The notes under the pieces were generated by a model. The model did no database searches. It had not been told where the DNA came from and saw nothing but the letters and a program-made list of their open reading frames with translations. From a virus: a stretch of 28,158 nt of DNA. The DNA lies in the IMG/VR virus record IMGVR_UViG_3300025151_000220, positions 1-28,158 of that record, one strand, 5' to 3'. The translations under genes and the position numbers were made by a program. How positions within the stretch are numbered: the first letter of the stretch is position 1; every line of letters starts with the position of its first letter. Of this stretch, positions 15,176-23,223 are shown one piece after another.

Positions 15176-15980
15176 AAAAAAAGCTCAAGCCAACAGGCAC
15201 ACCTCCTTTGTTGATAGATTCACAATTTGAGCACTCATGCTCAAAACTGAAATCAACACCGGGAAGCAAATCAGAATAGTTCTTCATAAAATGTCTTGAA
15301 TCTCTTAAAGGCATGTTCTTAATAAAGTTAGCTAAGAACAATGGATCTTCATTGTCATTAATAGAAACGAATATTTGACGATATCTCTCAATTAATAGCT
15401 CTTCTGGCAGATTGTGCTTCTTCTTTTGTTTTACTCGCTTCTGAATTTCTTTCTCATCATCGCCAGTAAGGACTTTTGCTTTAATAACAGCCTTAGTTAT
15501 AGGCAACTCAATAACAATACCGCCGTCTTGCTTTATTTTATCAAAGTCAACTTCGTAATGCTTTACTTCAGATAGATTTACTGAGGCATCATTAGAGGCT
15601 TGACACTTTTCACATACATAACTGAACTCAAATATTTCACCATATGCATTTGATCTACAAGCAATTTGAATTGCGCTCTTGTCTGAGTTAAGTAATGAGT
15701 CTACTTTAATCCTCTTATCAATTAACACAGATTCAATAACTCGATCTAACACCTCTCCAGACTGAATATAAGATTGATTTAGAAGAATGTCTTCTTCCTT
15801 TGTTGTCATATACTTTATTTCAACTGAATCTTTGTTATAGAGGGGGTGTTGTTCTGGATATAGTAAACCTCTTGATGGTAGATCTACTAACATTGTTGGA
15901 GGCGTATATACATTAGCACCTCCGCTTTGTGCTTGAGCCATAGCTCGCAACAAGCTTTCGTCAATTTGTGGGTTGTTCAT
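15162..15980 (-). CDS. Tail assembly chaperone / baseplate hub assembly protein, T4 gp26-like
   Basis: 272 aa of the T4 gp26/gp51-type family (T4_baseplate). N-terminal LPSRGLLYP at 34-42, the YMTTKEEDILLNQ segment at 57-69 and a helical core precede two CxxC pairs (C123/C126 and C250/C253) that could form a zinc ribbon. The sequence ends with the family's FFYP motif at 267-270. Its position between tail tube and tape measure is where other phages encode the G/GT chaperones that load the tape measure. AAGAGG lies before the ATG. The FFYP codons form a slippery run leading into a downstream frame, so two products may be made. Confidence 0.8.
   Translation of the reverse strand: MNNPQIDESLLRAMAQAQSGGANVYTPPTMLVDLPSRGLLYPEQHPLYNKDSVEIKYMTTKEEDILLNQSYIQSGEVLDRVIESVLIDKRIKVDSLLNSDKSAIQIACRSNAYGEIFEFSYVCEKCQASNDASVNLSEVKHYEVDFDKIKQDGGIVIELPITKAVIKAKVLTGDDEKEIQKRVKQKKKHNLPEELLIERYRQIFVSINDNEDPLFLANFIKNMPLRDSRHFMKNYSDLLPGVDFSFEHECSNCESINKGGVPVGLSFFYPEQ
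15173..15182 (-). promoter_or_regulatory. Candidate slippery site TTTTTTTACC
   Basis: Seven T followed by ACCC at codons F267-F268-Y269-P270 of the gp26-like gene. A Phe-tRNA on TTT can re-pair perfectly after moving +1 or -2, and both shifts lead into the extension frame. The zero frame reaches its stop three codons after TAC, at 15162-15164. Confidence 0.55.
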
Positions 15981-15996
15981 TTTTCCTCTTATTTAT

Positions 15997-16674
15997 TTAA
16001 AAATTACTTTGTGCTGCAACAGAAGCAGCGTATGCACCAGCCGCGTCAGTGACCTCTAGAGTGGCGAAATCATACTTTAGGGATACATCTATGCTTGTTA
16101 GAGAATCTTGCTCGTATGAAAGCTGTGATGGCTTTACAGCGGTAATAAAAGCTCCGTGAAGAGTCCATGTTTCCACAATATTGCCTTCATCATCCAGTGA
16201 CTTTATTTTAACAGGTCCGAGCGATTCTTGTAAGACTGATTTTGACAAATCTTTTGCATATGAAGAGTTTGTTCCTCCCATTACTGGAGATTCTCTACTT
16301 AAATCATCTGGGGTATCCCAAGAGTAATCTGTTAGTTTCTTATAGAAAAGACCTAATATACTTGTAAAAGTATAACCATCAAACAATTCTCTAATAGTAA
16401 AAGAGATTGGCTCCCAAGTTATGGTAGTTGGATATGAGAAAGTCCAGTTTAAAAGCTTTGCATCTTGTGTTTGTAGGGTATACGAAGGGCGACTTACATT
16501 AATAATATAAGCAACATTAACACCTCTTAACTCTAAAAAGAAGCGATATGAATTTTGTAAGTTACCTTCTTGTAGTACTGCGGCTCTTGGAGCAACACCA
16601 TCTTTTAAAAGAGAGTTTTCATGTGAACCGACTACACCAGATCCAAATTTAGTGAATGGAGACTTCTTCGCCAT
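15997..16674 (-). CDS. Second tail tube-like protein (paralogue)
   Basis: 225 aa related to the 185-aa tube protein upstream. Both contain a GRP/SRP turn after the first strands, a TTITWEPISFTI strand pair and the C-terminal unit VETWTLHGAFITAV followed by a DVSLKYDFATLEV strand. The N-terminal 35 residues and an Ala-rich C-terminus (about 212-225) are extra. T4 gp48, gp54 and gp19 share this fold, so this copy may be a tube initiator, terminator or minor ring; which one cannot be told. No Shine-Dalgarno is visible; a CCTATTTAT motif lies 3 bases before the ATG. Confidence 0.75.
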   Translation of the reverse strand: MAKKSPFTKFGSGVVGSHENSLLKDGVAPRAAVLQEGNLQNSYRFFLELRGVNVAYIINVSRPSYTLQTQDAKLLNWTFSYPTTITWEPISFTIRELFDGYTFTSILGLFYKKLTDYSWDTPDDLSRESPVMGGTNSSYAKDLSKSVLQESLGPVKIKSLDDEGNIVETWTLHGAFITAVKPSQLSYEQDSLTSIDVSLKYDFATLEVTDAAGAYAASVAAQSNF

Positions 16675-16677
16675 ACT

Positions 16678-16686
16678 ATAAATAGG
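16678..16686 (-). repeat. CCTATTTAT motif copy before the second tube gene
   Basis: One-base variant of the ACTATTTAY motif, 3 bases upstream of the ATG, the same spacing as at the tape-measure gene. Confidence 0.4.
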
Positions 16687-16702
16687 CTTTGATTAAAATT
16701 TA

Positions 16703-17260
16703 TTAACCAATGGTTACTAGATCTTGGTTGATCTGTAGGTCTGCCCAGTCGTAAACAATTGTTAATGAGATGTTGAGTAGATCTTCTGAACCATAATCTA
16801 AGTCATCGTGAGATACTTTGCTAATCCAAGCATTGTTTAGAGTCCATGTCTCAGCTACAACGCCTTCTGCATTTAAAGCTTGAACCTGAATAGTACCTAA
16901 GTTACCTTGTACAAAGTTTCTCTTTGAGATTGACTTTCTGTGGTTCTCGTTATCACCAGCCCATGAAGAGGGAGAGAAGTAACCAGCATCTCTAATGATA
17001 TTGAGAAGTCTTCTGGAAGCATCAAAGTCAATTGGGTCTACCAAACTAACTTCGATATTGTCCCATGTTACTCTACCGGGGAACTTGAACTCATGACCTA
17101 AGAAGTTATGCTTTCCACCCTCGGATACATTAATATTAGGTCTACCAGCAGTACGAACTACCCAAGCTGGAACATCGCCTAGAATAAGAATAAATTTAAA
17201 TTTTCTTTTAGGCTCGATTCCTGCTGATTGCCATGGTGGTAAATTAGTAGCTTGTGCCAT
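16703..17260 (-). CDS. gp19: Tail tube protein, T4 gp19-like
   Basis: 185-aa subunit of the inner tail tube; T4 gp19 is 163 aa. Visible strands of the tube beta-barrel are KFKFILILGDVPAWVV, the GRPNINVSEGG turn, KFPGRVTWDNIEVSLVDP (the VTWxxIxVxLxDP signature of tube proteins), and VAETWTLNNAWISKV followed by LLNISLTIVYDWADL. It follows the sheath by 16 bases, as gp19 follows gp18 in T4, with AGGAGA before the ATG. It should polymerise inside the sheath around the tape measure. Confidence 0.9.
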   Translation of the reverse strand: MAQATNLPPWQSAGIEPKRKFKFILILGDVPAWVVRTAGRPNINVSEGGKHNFLGHEFKFPGRVTWDNIEVSLVDPIDFDASRRLLNIIRDAGYFSPSSWAGDNENHRKSISKRNFVQGNLGTIQVQALNAEGVVAETWTLNNAWISKVSHDDLDYGSEDLLNISLTIVYDWADLQINQDLVTIG

Positions 17261-17276
17261 TTATAAATTCTCCTGT

Positions 17277-20200
17277 TTAGTCTTCAAAGGAAGCTCCGGT
17301 GTTAGTAATTACGAAATCAACTGCGATAAACTCAATGGCTCTAGCTGGCTTTAAGAATACCTTTGCGTACATGATATTTTGGTCGATTAGGTCTGGTGTT
17401 GTAGTGGTCTTATCTAAAACCAACTTGTAATCAGTTAGACCAAATCTTGCCTTAACATCGCCTAAGAATGGATTAGCTCTGGAAATGAATCTATCCCATG
17501 TTTCTTGAACGTTAGGCTCAAATAGTAGCTCATTTGAGATTCTTGAGATACCCTTCTTGACAAAGAGTAGTAATCTTCTTACATTAATACGATCTAGCGC
17601 ACTTTGTGTAACTTGTAGGGTCTTCTGACCAAAGATTACAATGCCCTCGCTTGGGAAGCTGGCGATTGGGTTGATATTGGCGTCATAAAGATCATCACGA
17701 TCTTCAGAGTTCAATTTGTCGGTTACTCCAACAACTGGTAAGCCAGCAACACCGCTTGACAAGCCGCCTCTGTTAAAGCCTGCTGGAGCAAACCAAGGAG
17801 CTTTAACTCTGTCTGTGTAGGACATTGCACCTACAGCTAGGACAGATGGGGGCATGAAAACTAAATCGCCAGTTAGGGTATCCCTAACTTGTACATAGGG
17901 GTAGTAAGCACAAGCGTAGCTTGAGTTAATACCTCTTTGTTTGAGGTTATCTACTGTTGTGGTTACAGAACCATAAGAAGCCGCTGTTGACTCGTGTAGA
18001 GGGGCGTAATCGCCTTCTAGGTCGATGACTGCTAGAGCATCACCTCTGTCCTCTACAGTATCGATTAGATGTCTTGTGAGACCATCGTTTGTAATACCGG
18101 GGATTGAGATGAGGTTGTACTCAGCAAACTCTGGATCTTTAACAGAGTCTACAGCTTGTTTAATTGTGTTGAAAGCGTAGTTGTTTGTCTCTGTTTTGCC
18201 ATCGTGGAAAGTATTTCTGATTGGGTTTTTCTCAGTGACATTCCAGCCATCAGTACCACCATACATTAAGGTAGTAAATGAATTAATTCCAGCATTTACA
18301 AGATCTCTCCAAGAGCCAGATACGGCAGTAACTGAAGCGTTAGCGTTAGATCTTCTGTTGCCCTCTTCATAAGCATATCTTTTGTTAGTAGCATCATATC
18401 TTACATCATCTAGTGTAAAGATGTACTGGTGGTCAATTGTTGCTGTTGTAGATGGATCATGAATCTCGCTTACATCAGAAGTTAAAGCTCTAACTAGATC
18501 AGGGATTTCTCTGTTGAATACGACAGAAGTATCTGTCTCGCCTGTCCAAACACCAAAGTTGGCTTGTGACACAGCAGATAATCCATCTTGCTCTGTATTC
18601 TGTCTCAATCTTGCCTTGGGGAATCTAAAGGTGTAGTCCAAGTTTTTAACTGATGAAGTTACATATACTGTACCGTCAAAGTTTTCTAATTCCTTGGCAT
18701 TTCCACCTAAGTCGCCGCCGACTGCCCAAACATGTTGAGACTCTGTGTTTGCGCCGGGTGTAATATTCGTTGGTGAGGCAGTAGCAGAAGAGGTCAAGAC
18801 AACACTAACTACCTGATTAGCACCAGTACTTCCTGAAACATGGAAGTCTTTGTAGCCAGTAGGTCCATACACACCAAATGGAACAAATTCCTCATTGGCT
18901 GTGCCTGCTTCAACCGCTGGGTCTAGCTCTACACGAATGTATTGTGATTTATTTGCAAAAGCCCCTCTTAACTCCATTCTTCTTTTGCTGGTGTTGAACT
19001 GGAAGAATTGAGTACCAATTTTAGAACCAACAAAGTTAGGTGATTTTGGGTTTAAGTTACAACCACTGAACTTCTCTATAACTTGTTGTGCTTTGTCATT
19101 ATCTGCAATATTTCTAACTACAACATCAAATGTTGGGTAGGAAACAAAGTCATTTGTTGGTGCCTTAATATTCTGAATACTAATTTTTGTATTCTTTTGT
19201 GCCCATTCGCCATGCCCAAGAGAAACAATTTTAAATAATTTTTCCATATTTCTTGGATCAAAGCTGGCAGATGCATTTGACAAATCTTGTGCAAAGTACC
19301 AACCAGTTCTTGGATCGGTGTGTGCTCTTTTTCTATTGGCGTGGTGGTGAGAAGTGCTCTCTTTGTGGATGGTACCAATGTAAGTAATGACGCCCCAGTT
19401 TGCGTTGTCAGAACTAGCTGAGTGGGCAGCAGGAGCATTACCTGATACTGCGCCAGCAAAGTTAATGTTATTTTCAAATGTCTCACCCAACCAATATGTT
19501 TTGTAGGCATTTGATGTGTTTCTTGTAATATCTCCATTTACAAGAGTGGGGTTGGTATTGAAAACTTTTCTTACAAAGCGCTCATTATTCTTATCAAAGT
19601 TGAACTTAACTTCTTCTACTGTTTGTGAAGCAGTTATTACTACCGTGAAGTGACCACTTGCATCTGATGCAATTAATTCGGCTTGTGCGAAATCTTTTTC
19701 GCAGGCTGTATCGTTGATAGCGGAAATTCCCTTTAGACCAACAGAACCAGTATTGCAATACCAAATAGCAGCCAATGATCCGGTGACTTGTCTTAAATCG
19801 CGGGTTGTAGCTGAGCCTGTAATTTTTTGTGGGAATACAAATAAGCCATAAGCGCCGCCAGCAGTAAGAGAACCAGTGGCATCAATTGCAACTGCGGAAG
19901 CTCCCGCCCATGCGCCACTTTTATCATCGCCGTTTTCAGCCAAAAGCGCTGAAGTTTTCCAGCCAGCTTTAGCATCATCAGTACCGTCATTGTTGAGGTG
20001 CTCAACGCCAGCCAATCTAAAATAAGTTATTGTGGGTGAGTTTTTTAACCAAGCTTGGGCGGCATATGTACCGTACATTGGAGTTAGCTTGTTGCCGTTT
20101 CTCCAAACATCATCGCCGTCTCCACCGGGTACTGGTGCTCCGTAAAGATTTACGAACTCTTCAAATGAATCTACTGTTACAGGACGCATTGCTGGACCAC

Positions 20201-20318
20201 GAAGGGCGCGACCAATGACCATGGGACCAATATCTCTTGGTTCTCTTGGTAGGATAGAGTTGTCAATCTCGTTGAGAAATACGCCGGGTGATACAAATTT
20301 AAACTTCTTTGCGCTCAT
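17277..20318 (-). CDS. gp18: Contractile tail sheath protein, T4 gp18-like, extra long
   Basis: Forms the contractile sheath that drives DNA injection. 1013 aa against 659 in T4 gp18. The N-terminal sheath motif FVSPGVFLNEIDNS is at 8-21. The conserved C-terminal core (roughly 720-1013) contains LISIPGITNDGLTRHL, APWFAPAGFNRGG, NPIASFPSEGIVIFGQKTL and NVRRLLLFVKKGIS, and ends in the IEFIAVDFVITNTG strand that links neighbouring subunits. The region between about 110 and 700 is Ser/Thr/Asn/Gly-rich and longer than usual, presumably one or more surface domains. TAGGAG precedes the ATG; a motif copy (ACTATTTAC) lies 33 bases upstream, so a new transcript may start here. Confidence 0.93.
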   Translation of the reverse strand: MSAKKFKFVSPGVFLNEIDNSILPREPRDIGPMVIGRALRGPAMRPVTVDSFEEFVNLYGAPVPGGDGDDVWRNGNKLTPMYGTYAAQAWLKNSPTITYFRLAGVEHLNNDGTDDAKAGWKTSALLAENGDDKSGAWAGASAVAIDATGSLTAGGAYGLFVFPQKITGSATTRDLRQVTGSLAAIWYCNTGSVGLKGISAINDTACEKDFAQAELIASDASGHFTVVITASQTVEEVKFNFDKNNERFVRKVFNTNPTLVNGDITRNTSNAYKTYWLGETFENNINFAGAVSGNAPAAHSASSDNANWGVITYIGTIHKESTSHHHANRKRAHTDPRTGWYFAQDLSNASASFDPRNMEKLFKIVSLGHGEWAQKNTKISIQNIKAPTNDFVSYPTFDVVVRNIADNDKAQQVIEKFSGCNLNPKSPNFVGSKIGTQFFQFNTSKRRMELRGAFANKSQYIRVELDPAVEAGTANEEFVPFGVYGPTGYKDFHVSGSTGANQVVSVVLTSSATASPTNITPGANTESQHVWAVGGDLGGNAKELENFDGTVYVTSSVKNLDYTFRFPKARLRQNTEQDGLSAVSQANFGVWTGETDTSVVFNREIPDLVRALTSDVSEIHDPSTTATIDHQYIFTLDDVRYDATNKRYAYEEGNRRSNANASVTAVSGSWRDLVNAGINSFTTLMYGGTDGWNVTEKNPIRNTFHDGKTETNNYAFNTIKQAVDSVKDPEFAEYNLISIPGITNDGLTRHLIDTVEDRGDALAVIDLEGDYAPLHESTAASYGSVTTTVDNLKQRGINSSYACAYYPYVQVRDTLTGDLVFMPPSVLAVGAMSYTDRVKAPWFAPAGFNRGGLSSGVAGLPVVGVTDKLNSEDRDDLYDANINPIASFPSEGIVIFGQKTLQVTQSALDRINVRRLLLFVKKGISRISNELLFEPNVQETWDRFISRANPFLGDVKARFGLTDYKLVLDKTTTTPDLIDQNIMYAKVFLKPARAIEFIAVDFVITNTGASFED

Positions 20319-20351
20319 ATACTAAGGTCTCCTAATTCAGACTTTGCTAAA

Positions 20352-20360
20352 GTAAATAGT
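20352..20360 (-). promoter_or_regulatory. ACTATTTAC motif upstream of sheath
   Basis: Copy of the recurring intergenic motif, 33 bases before the sheath ATG in the 62-base gap after the connector gene. I see no terminator hairpin beside this copy. Candidate late promoter or mRNA processing site. Confidence 0.5.
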
Positions 20361-20380
20361 TGTTTGGGAGGCAAAAACTC

Positions 20381-21394
20381 TTACTCTTTAAAAAAGCCAT
20401 CACCAAATTCGTTGAGGTCGCCTACGATGACATGTTCTCTTGGAAACCTAATTTTAACTGGATTTTCTGTAGTTGAGTAATCTCCAATTTGAGAGTTGAC
20501 TCCTTCACCTGTAATATAACCCAATACTCTTAATTTAATTGTGGCTTCATACTTCTTCTCATCCTCGCCCAAATTATCAATGTTATTTTCCATTGAGTAA
20601 GACTCAAAGAATGCTTCATATTTATGATTTCTAGAATAGATCACAAAATTATTGATATTGTTTGAGTAAACCATGAAAGGTTGCATCATCTGGTTTAATT
20701 GTGCTTGGTAGTCTGCTCTTAAGTTAATTGAATAAGACATGTTGTAGTAGACTGGAAGAGGCACATAATATCTTTTATAAACCACTCTTTGATTTTTTGG
20801 AGTTGGAAAGTTCTCATCTGGTCCATGCAATCTTAAGCTTGCGGCTTTTGCAAAATTATTTGTTTTATCTTGTTGAATTTTTTTACCAATATAAAATTGA
20901 TTAATTGGATAATCAACGCCATTTACTTTTTGTCTAAATAAATTACCGGGAATTGGTCTTGCTGTTGCTTGAGTTTTTTCAATGCCATCTCTCTTAATTG
21001 AAATAAGAGGAAAGATCAAAGAATCTGAGTCAGCTTGTCTAATTTCCCTATTGTCTTTTAGAAGAAAAGCTCTCTCTGAAGTTAACCAAAGAACAGGAAC
21101 TTTTTTAAAACCTTGATTTGTTTCAGTGTGAACACCAATAGTATCATCAACCCACCTTAAAACGGCGTAATCTATCGTCTCCTGATTGCTTTCCTTTAAA
21201 ACGAGTTCTTCTGCCTCTGGAATACCTAAAGCCTTTAGAAAGGCACTACGGCTCTTGCAAGGGTAGTGTTTACCTGATAGCGCGGTATGGTGACCGACAC
21301 ATCCGATTTGTTGACTAGCTTTCTTTGCTTGGTCAATACTGGCAAATGCATATTTAATATCTGCTGCATATGAGGTTGTTTGCTTACTTGGCAT
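20381..21394 (-). CDS. Probable tail completion / sheath-stabiliser protein (gp15-like)
   Basis: 337 aa. The middle and C-terminal parts match the pattern of tail-completion proteins: IFPLISIKRDG (about 128), YVPLPVYYNMSYSINL, a Tyr/Gln-rich QAQLNQMMQPFM helix, and a C-terminal beta half (KYEAFFESYSM, YEATIKLRVLGYI). The N-terminal 50 residues form a separate unit with C32, H35, H36, H43 and C46 (GCVGHH then HYPC), which could bind metal. It lies between the gp14-like gene (11-base overlap) and the sheath, where T4 places gp15. The gp15 assignment is by order and strand pattern, not by clear homology. Confidence 0.6.
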   Translation of the reverse strand: MPSKQTTSYAADIKYAFASIDQAKKASQQIGCVGHHTALSGKHYPCKSRSAFLKALGIPEAEELVLKESNQETIDYAVLRWVDDTIGVHTETNQGFKKVPVLWLTSERAFLLKDNREIRQADSDSLIFPLISIKRDGIEKTQATARPIPGNLFRQKVNGVDYPINQFYIGKKIQQDKTNNFAKAASLRLHGPDENFPTPKNQRVVYKRYYVPLPVYYNMSYSINLRADYQAQLNQMMQPFMVYSNNINNFVIYSRNHKYEAFFESYSMENNIDNLGEDEKKYEATIKLRVLGYITGEGVNSQIGDYSTTENPVKIRFPREHVIVGDLNEFGDGFFKE

Positions 21395-21869
21395 TGAATT
21401 TACCCTCTCTTGCTCTTATACACTTAGCTACAATTTCCATTTTTGTATCGTTTTGTCCAAATAGTTCCTGTGGTTCGCTTAAAGAAACAATCTCATAAAA
21501 GAGATCTCCGTATTTAACAAAGTCGCCTTCTCTAACATATAGGTTTTGATCTTCTGTTAATCTTCTTTTATGAAAATGTACGTTAATAGCTCTACGTCTA
21601 TCAACGCCAAATTTGCCAGTTTCTGTAACATATTCTGTCCATTCAATTAAAGCATGTACTCTAATCGGAGGTAGGAAAGTTTTAGTGATCGCTTCACCAT
21701 AAACTTCATGAAACTCTGTATGTTCTATACTAATTGGATAATAAAATATGCCTTGACCGATAACTCGCTCAATAACCTCGTCGTTTATTTGTTTAACAAA
21801 ATCTTTCTCTTTTTTACCTGTAAAAAGAGGGGGTGGGGGTGCATCTGGTCTGTTCCATTCGTTAGACAT
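21384..21869 (-). CDS. Neck protein, gp14-like head-tail connector
   Basis: 161 aa. After a Pro-rich N-terminus (DAPPPPLF), the sequence runs through FGVDRRRAINVHFHKRRL, then VREGDFVKYGDLFYEIVSLSE and LFGQ. The order of FG(L/V), a strand, xxxGDxxxYGxxFYEI and FGQ resembles the beta-barrel core of T4-type gp14 neck proteins, which help seal the portal after packaging. It is shorter than T4 gp14 (256 aa). Its gene sits between gp13-like and the tail-completion gene, the T4 order 13-14-15. The ATG lies 3 bases after the gp13-like stop, and the 3' end overlaps the next gene. Confidence 0.65.
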   Translation of the reverse strand: MSNEWNRPDAPPPPLFTGKKEKDFVKQINDEVIERVIGQGIFYYPISIEHTEFHEVYGEAITKTFLPPIRVHALIEWTEYVTETGKFGVDRRRAINVHFHKRRLTEDQNLYVREGDFVKYGDLFYEIVSLSEPQELFGQNDTKMEIVAKCIRAREGKFNAK

Positions 21870-21872
21870 TTA

Positions 21873-23126
21873 TTATCCCATAAAGATTGGCAGAGGTGTT
21901 TTTGTTTGTAGTTTTTCTGCATTTTCTGCCAATGCTGCATCTCTTTCAGCCAACTTAACATAAGTTAATTCGTCTAATATTTTATTTAACTCTTCCTTAA
22001 GGGCTGATTTTTCTTCTTTGGCTTGTGAAAGTAGGTCTGAAGCATTTAAAGTAACAGTGTTGCCGGGGATTGGGATATTACCCAATTTACCTCTTACTTG
22101 ACCTAACATTTCTTTACTAACAGCTAAAGCATATCTACGAATCCACTGCTTACCAATTGAGTTGATATTTTCATATGGTATATTGGCATATGGTAGAGTG
22201 TTCATGTTGTTAACACCCTGAGTGCCCGTTTTCTTTAGAGCGTCTTCCTCAAGAGGGCTTTTCTCAACTCTAAATCTGAAATGCATCTTAGATGGAAATA
22301 CACCATTGGGTATTGGATAAACTCTAATCTTGTTGTTGTGTATCTCATATGAGAAATGAGAGATTCTTGTATAAATTGAATCTTCATAAGCCATCGCCTG
22401 CATTTTATTTTGCCATGTTGGGACAACTTCAAAAGTTGAATCATCAGTATATTGACCATAGTTTGACATATTGCCAATAACATTCATTCCACCATAATAG
22501 TTAAAGAATCTCCATTGTGCTCTAGGTGAGACGTAATATACTTTTGTAATTGTTATCTTTTTATCGTCAACTGAATCGCCAGTATCTAAAGTTAAATCAC
22601 CTGCTGCAATTGATGCCGTTACTATTCCTTGAAGATCATAATCTTGTTGATCTACTTCCAAATCAAATGAAGCAGAATATTCTGTTAAAGCACCATTTGT
22701 TCCTGCTTCTATTGCAATCCCATCAGAGACTCTTTGACTAGCTGCAAAAGTAAATCTTGGCAATCTGAGAGAAGCTGATACTGGACCTGAAGTAACTTCG
22801 CCATCTTGGTCAAATGAAGCTGTGGCGTTTCCTAATAAATCACCAAGTGAGTTTTTAGCTTGATGTAAATTGATAATGTAGGAATACTCTAAAACAGCTT
22901 CTTCGTATGATGTATATACATTACCTTCAGTTAACTCAACATCTAAAACATCACCGCCAAGCTTTCTATAGGTATAAGCCACTTGGTCAACTGCGCCGCT
23001 TACAAAAGCAGCAGATGAATATATTCCATAAGGAAGAGCAGTGACAACATCACTATGAGTGCCTGTAGCTGGTAATATTACTTTACTAGAGGTACTTGAT
23101 GGTGTTAATGTAGGTTGGGCAGGCAT
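21873..23126 (-). CDS. Neck protein, gp13-like
   Basis: 417 aa, longer than T4 gp13 (309 aa). It starts with a Ser/Thr/Pro-rich 25-residue tail; then EGNVYTSYEEAVLEYSYII begins a helical head-binding part. A Ser/Asp-rich insert (about 95-185) follows. The C-terminal helical region contains IGKQWIRRYALAVSKEMLG, VRGKLGNIPIPG and TLNASDLLSQAKEEKSALKEEL, a pattern typical of gp13-type neck proteins that contact the portal. Its transcription unit seems to begin here: a hairpin (23171-23197) and a motif copy 20 bases upstream precede the ATG. Two short genes follow with almost no spacing. Confidence 0.7.
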   Translation of the reverse strand: MPAQPTLTPSSTSSKVILPATGTHSDVVTALPYGIYSSAAFVSGAVDQVAYTYRKLGGDVLDVELTEGNVYTSYEEAVLEYSYIINLHQAKNSLGDLLGNATASFDQDGEVTSGPVSASLRLPRFTFAASQRVSDGIAIEAGTNGALTEYSASFDLEVDQQDYDLQGIVTASIAAGDLTLDTGDSVDDKKITITKVYYVSPRAQWRFFNYYGGMNVIGNMSNYGQYTDDSTFEVVPTWQNKMQAMAYEDSIYTRISHFSYEIHNNKIRVYPIPNGVFPSKMHFRFRVEKSPLEEDALKKTGTQGVNNMNTLPYANIPYENINSIGKQWIRRYALAVSKEMLGQVRGKLGNIPIPGNTVTLNASDLLSQAKEEKSALKEELNKILDELTYVKLAERDAALAENAEKLQTKTPLPIFMG

Positions 23127-23146
23127 TTAGTTAGTCTCCGTCTTTT

Positions 23147-23155
23147 ATAAATAGT
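23147..23155 (-). promoter_or_regulatory. ACTATTTAT motif upstream of gp13-like gene
   Basis: Recurring motif 20 bases before the ATG and 15 bases downstream of the terminator hairpin. Read on the plus strand it contains TATAAATA, the T4 late promoter core, but pointing away from the gene. Confidence 0.55.
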
Positions 23156-23170
23156 ATAAAATAAAAGAAG

Positions 23171-23197
23171 ACCTCCTAGCTAAATTGGCTAGGAGGT
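23171..23197 (-). terminator. Rho-independent-type terminator after the KP-rich gene
   Basis: Perfect 10-bp stem (ACCTCCTAGC with GCTAGGAGGT), 7-base loop, followed on the minus strand by CTTCTTTTATTTT. Lies 26 bases after the stop of the Lys-rich gene. Confidence 0.8.
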
Positions 23198-23223
23198 GTG
23201 GTAATTCTTAACAAACAGCTTGT

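Noticed and set aside
23147-23155. T4 late promoters TATAAATA reading rightward on the plus strand
   Set aside because: There are no plus-strand genes to serve, and hairpin direction and spacing tie the motif to the minus-strand genes; retained only as part of the motif finding.
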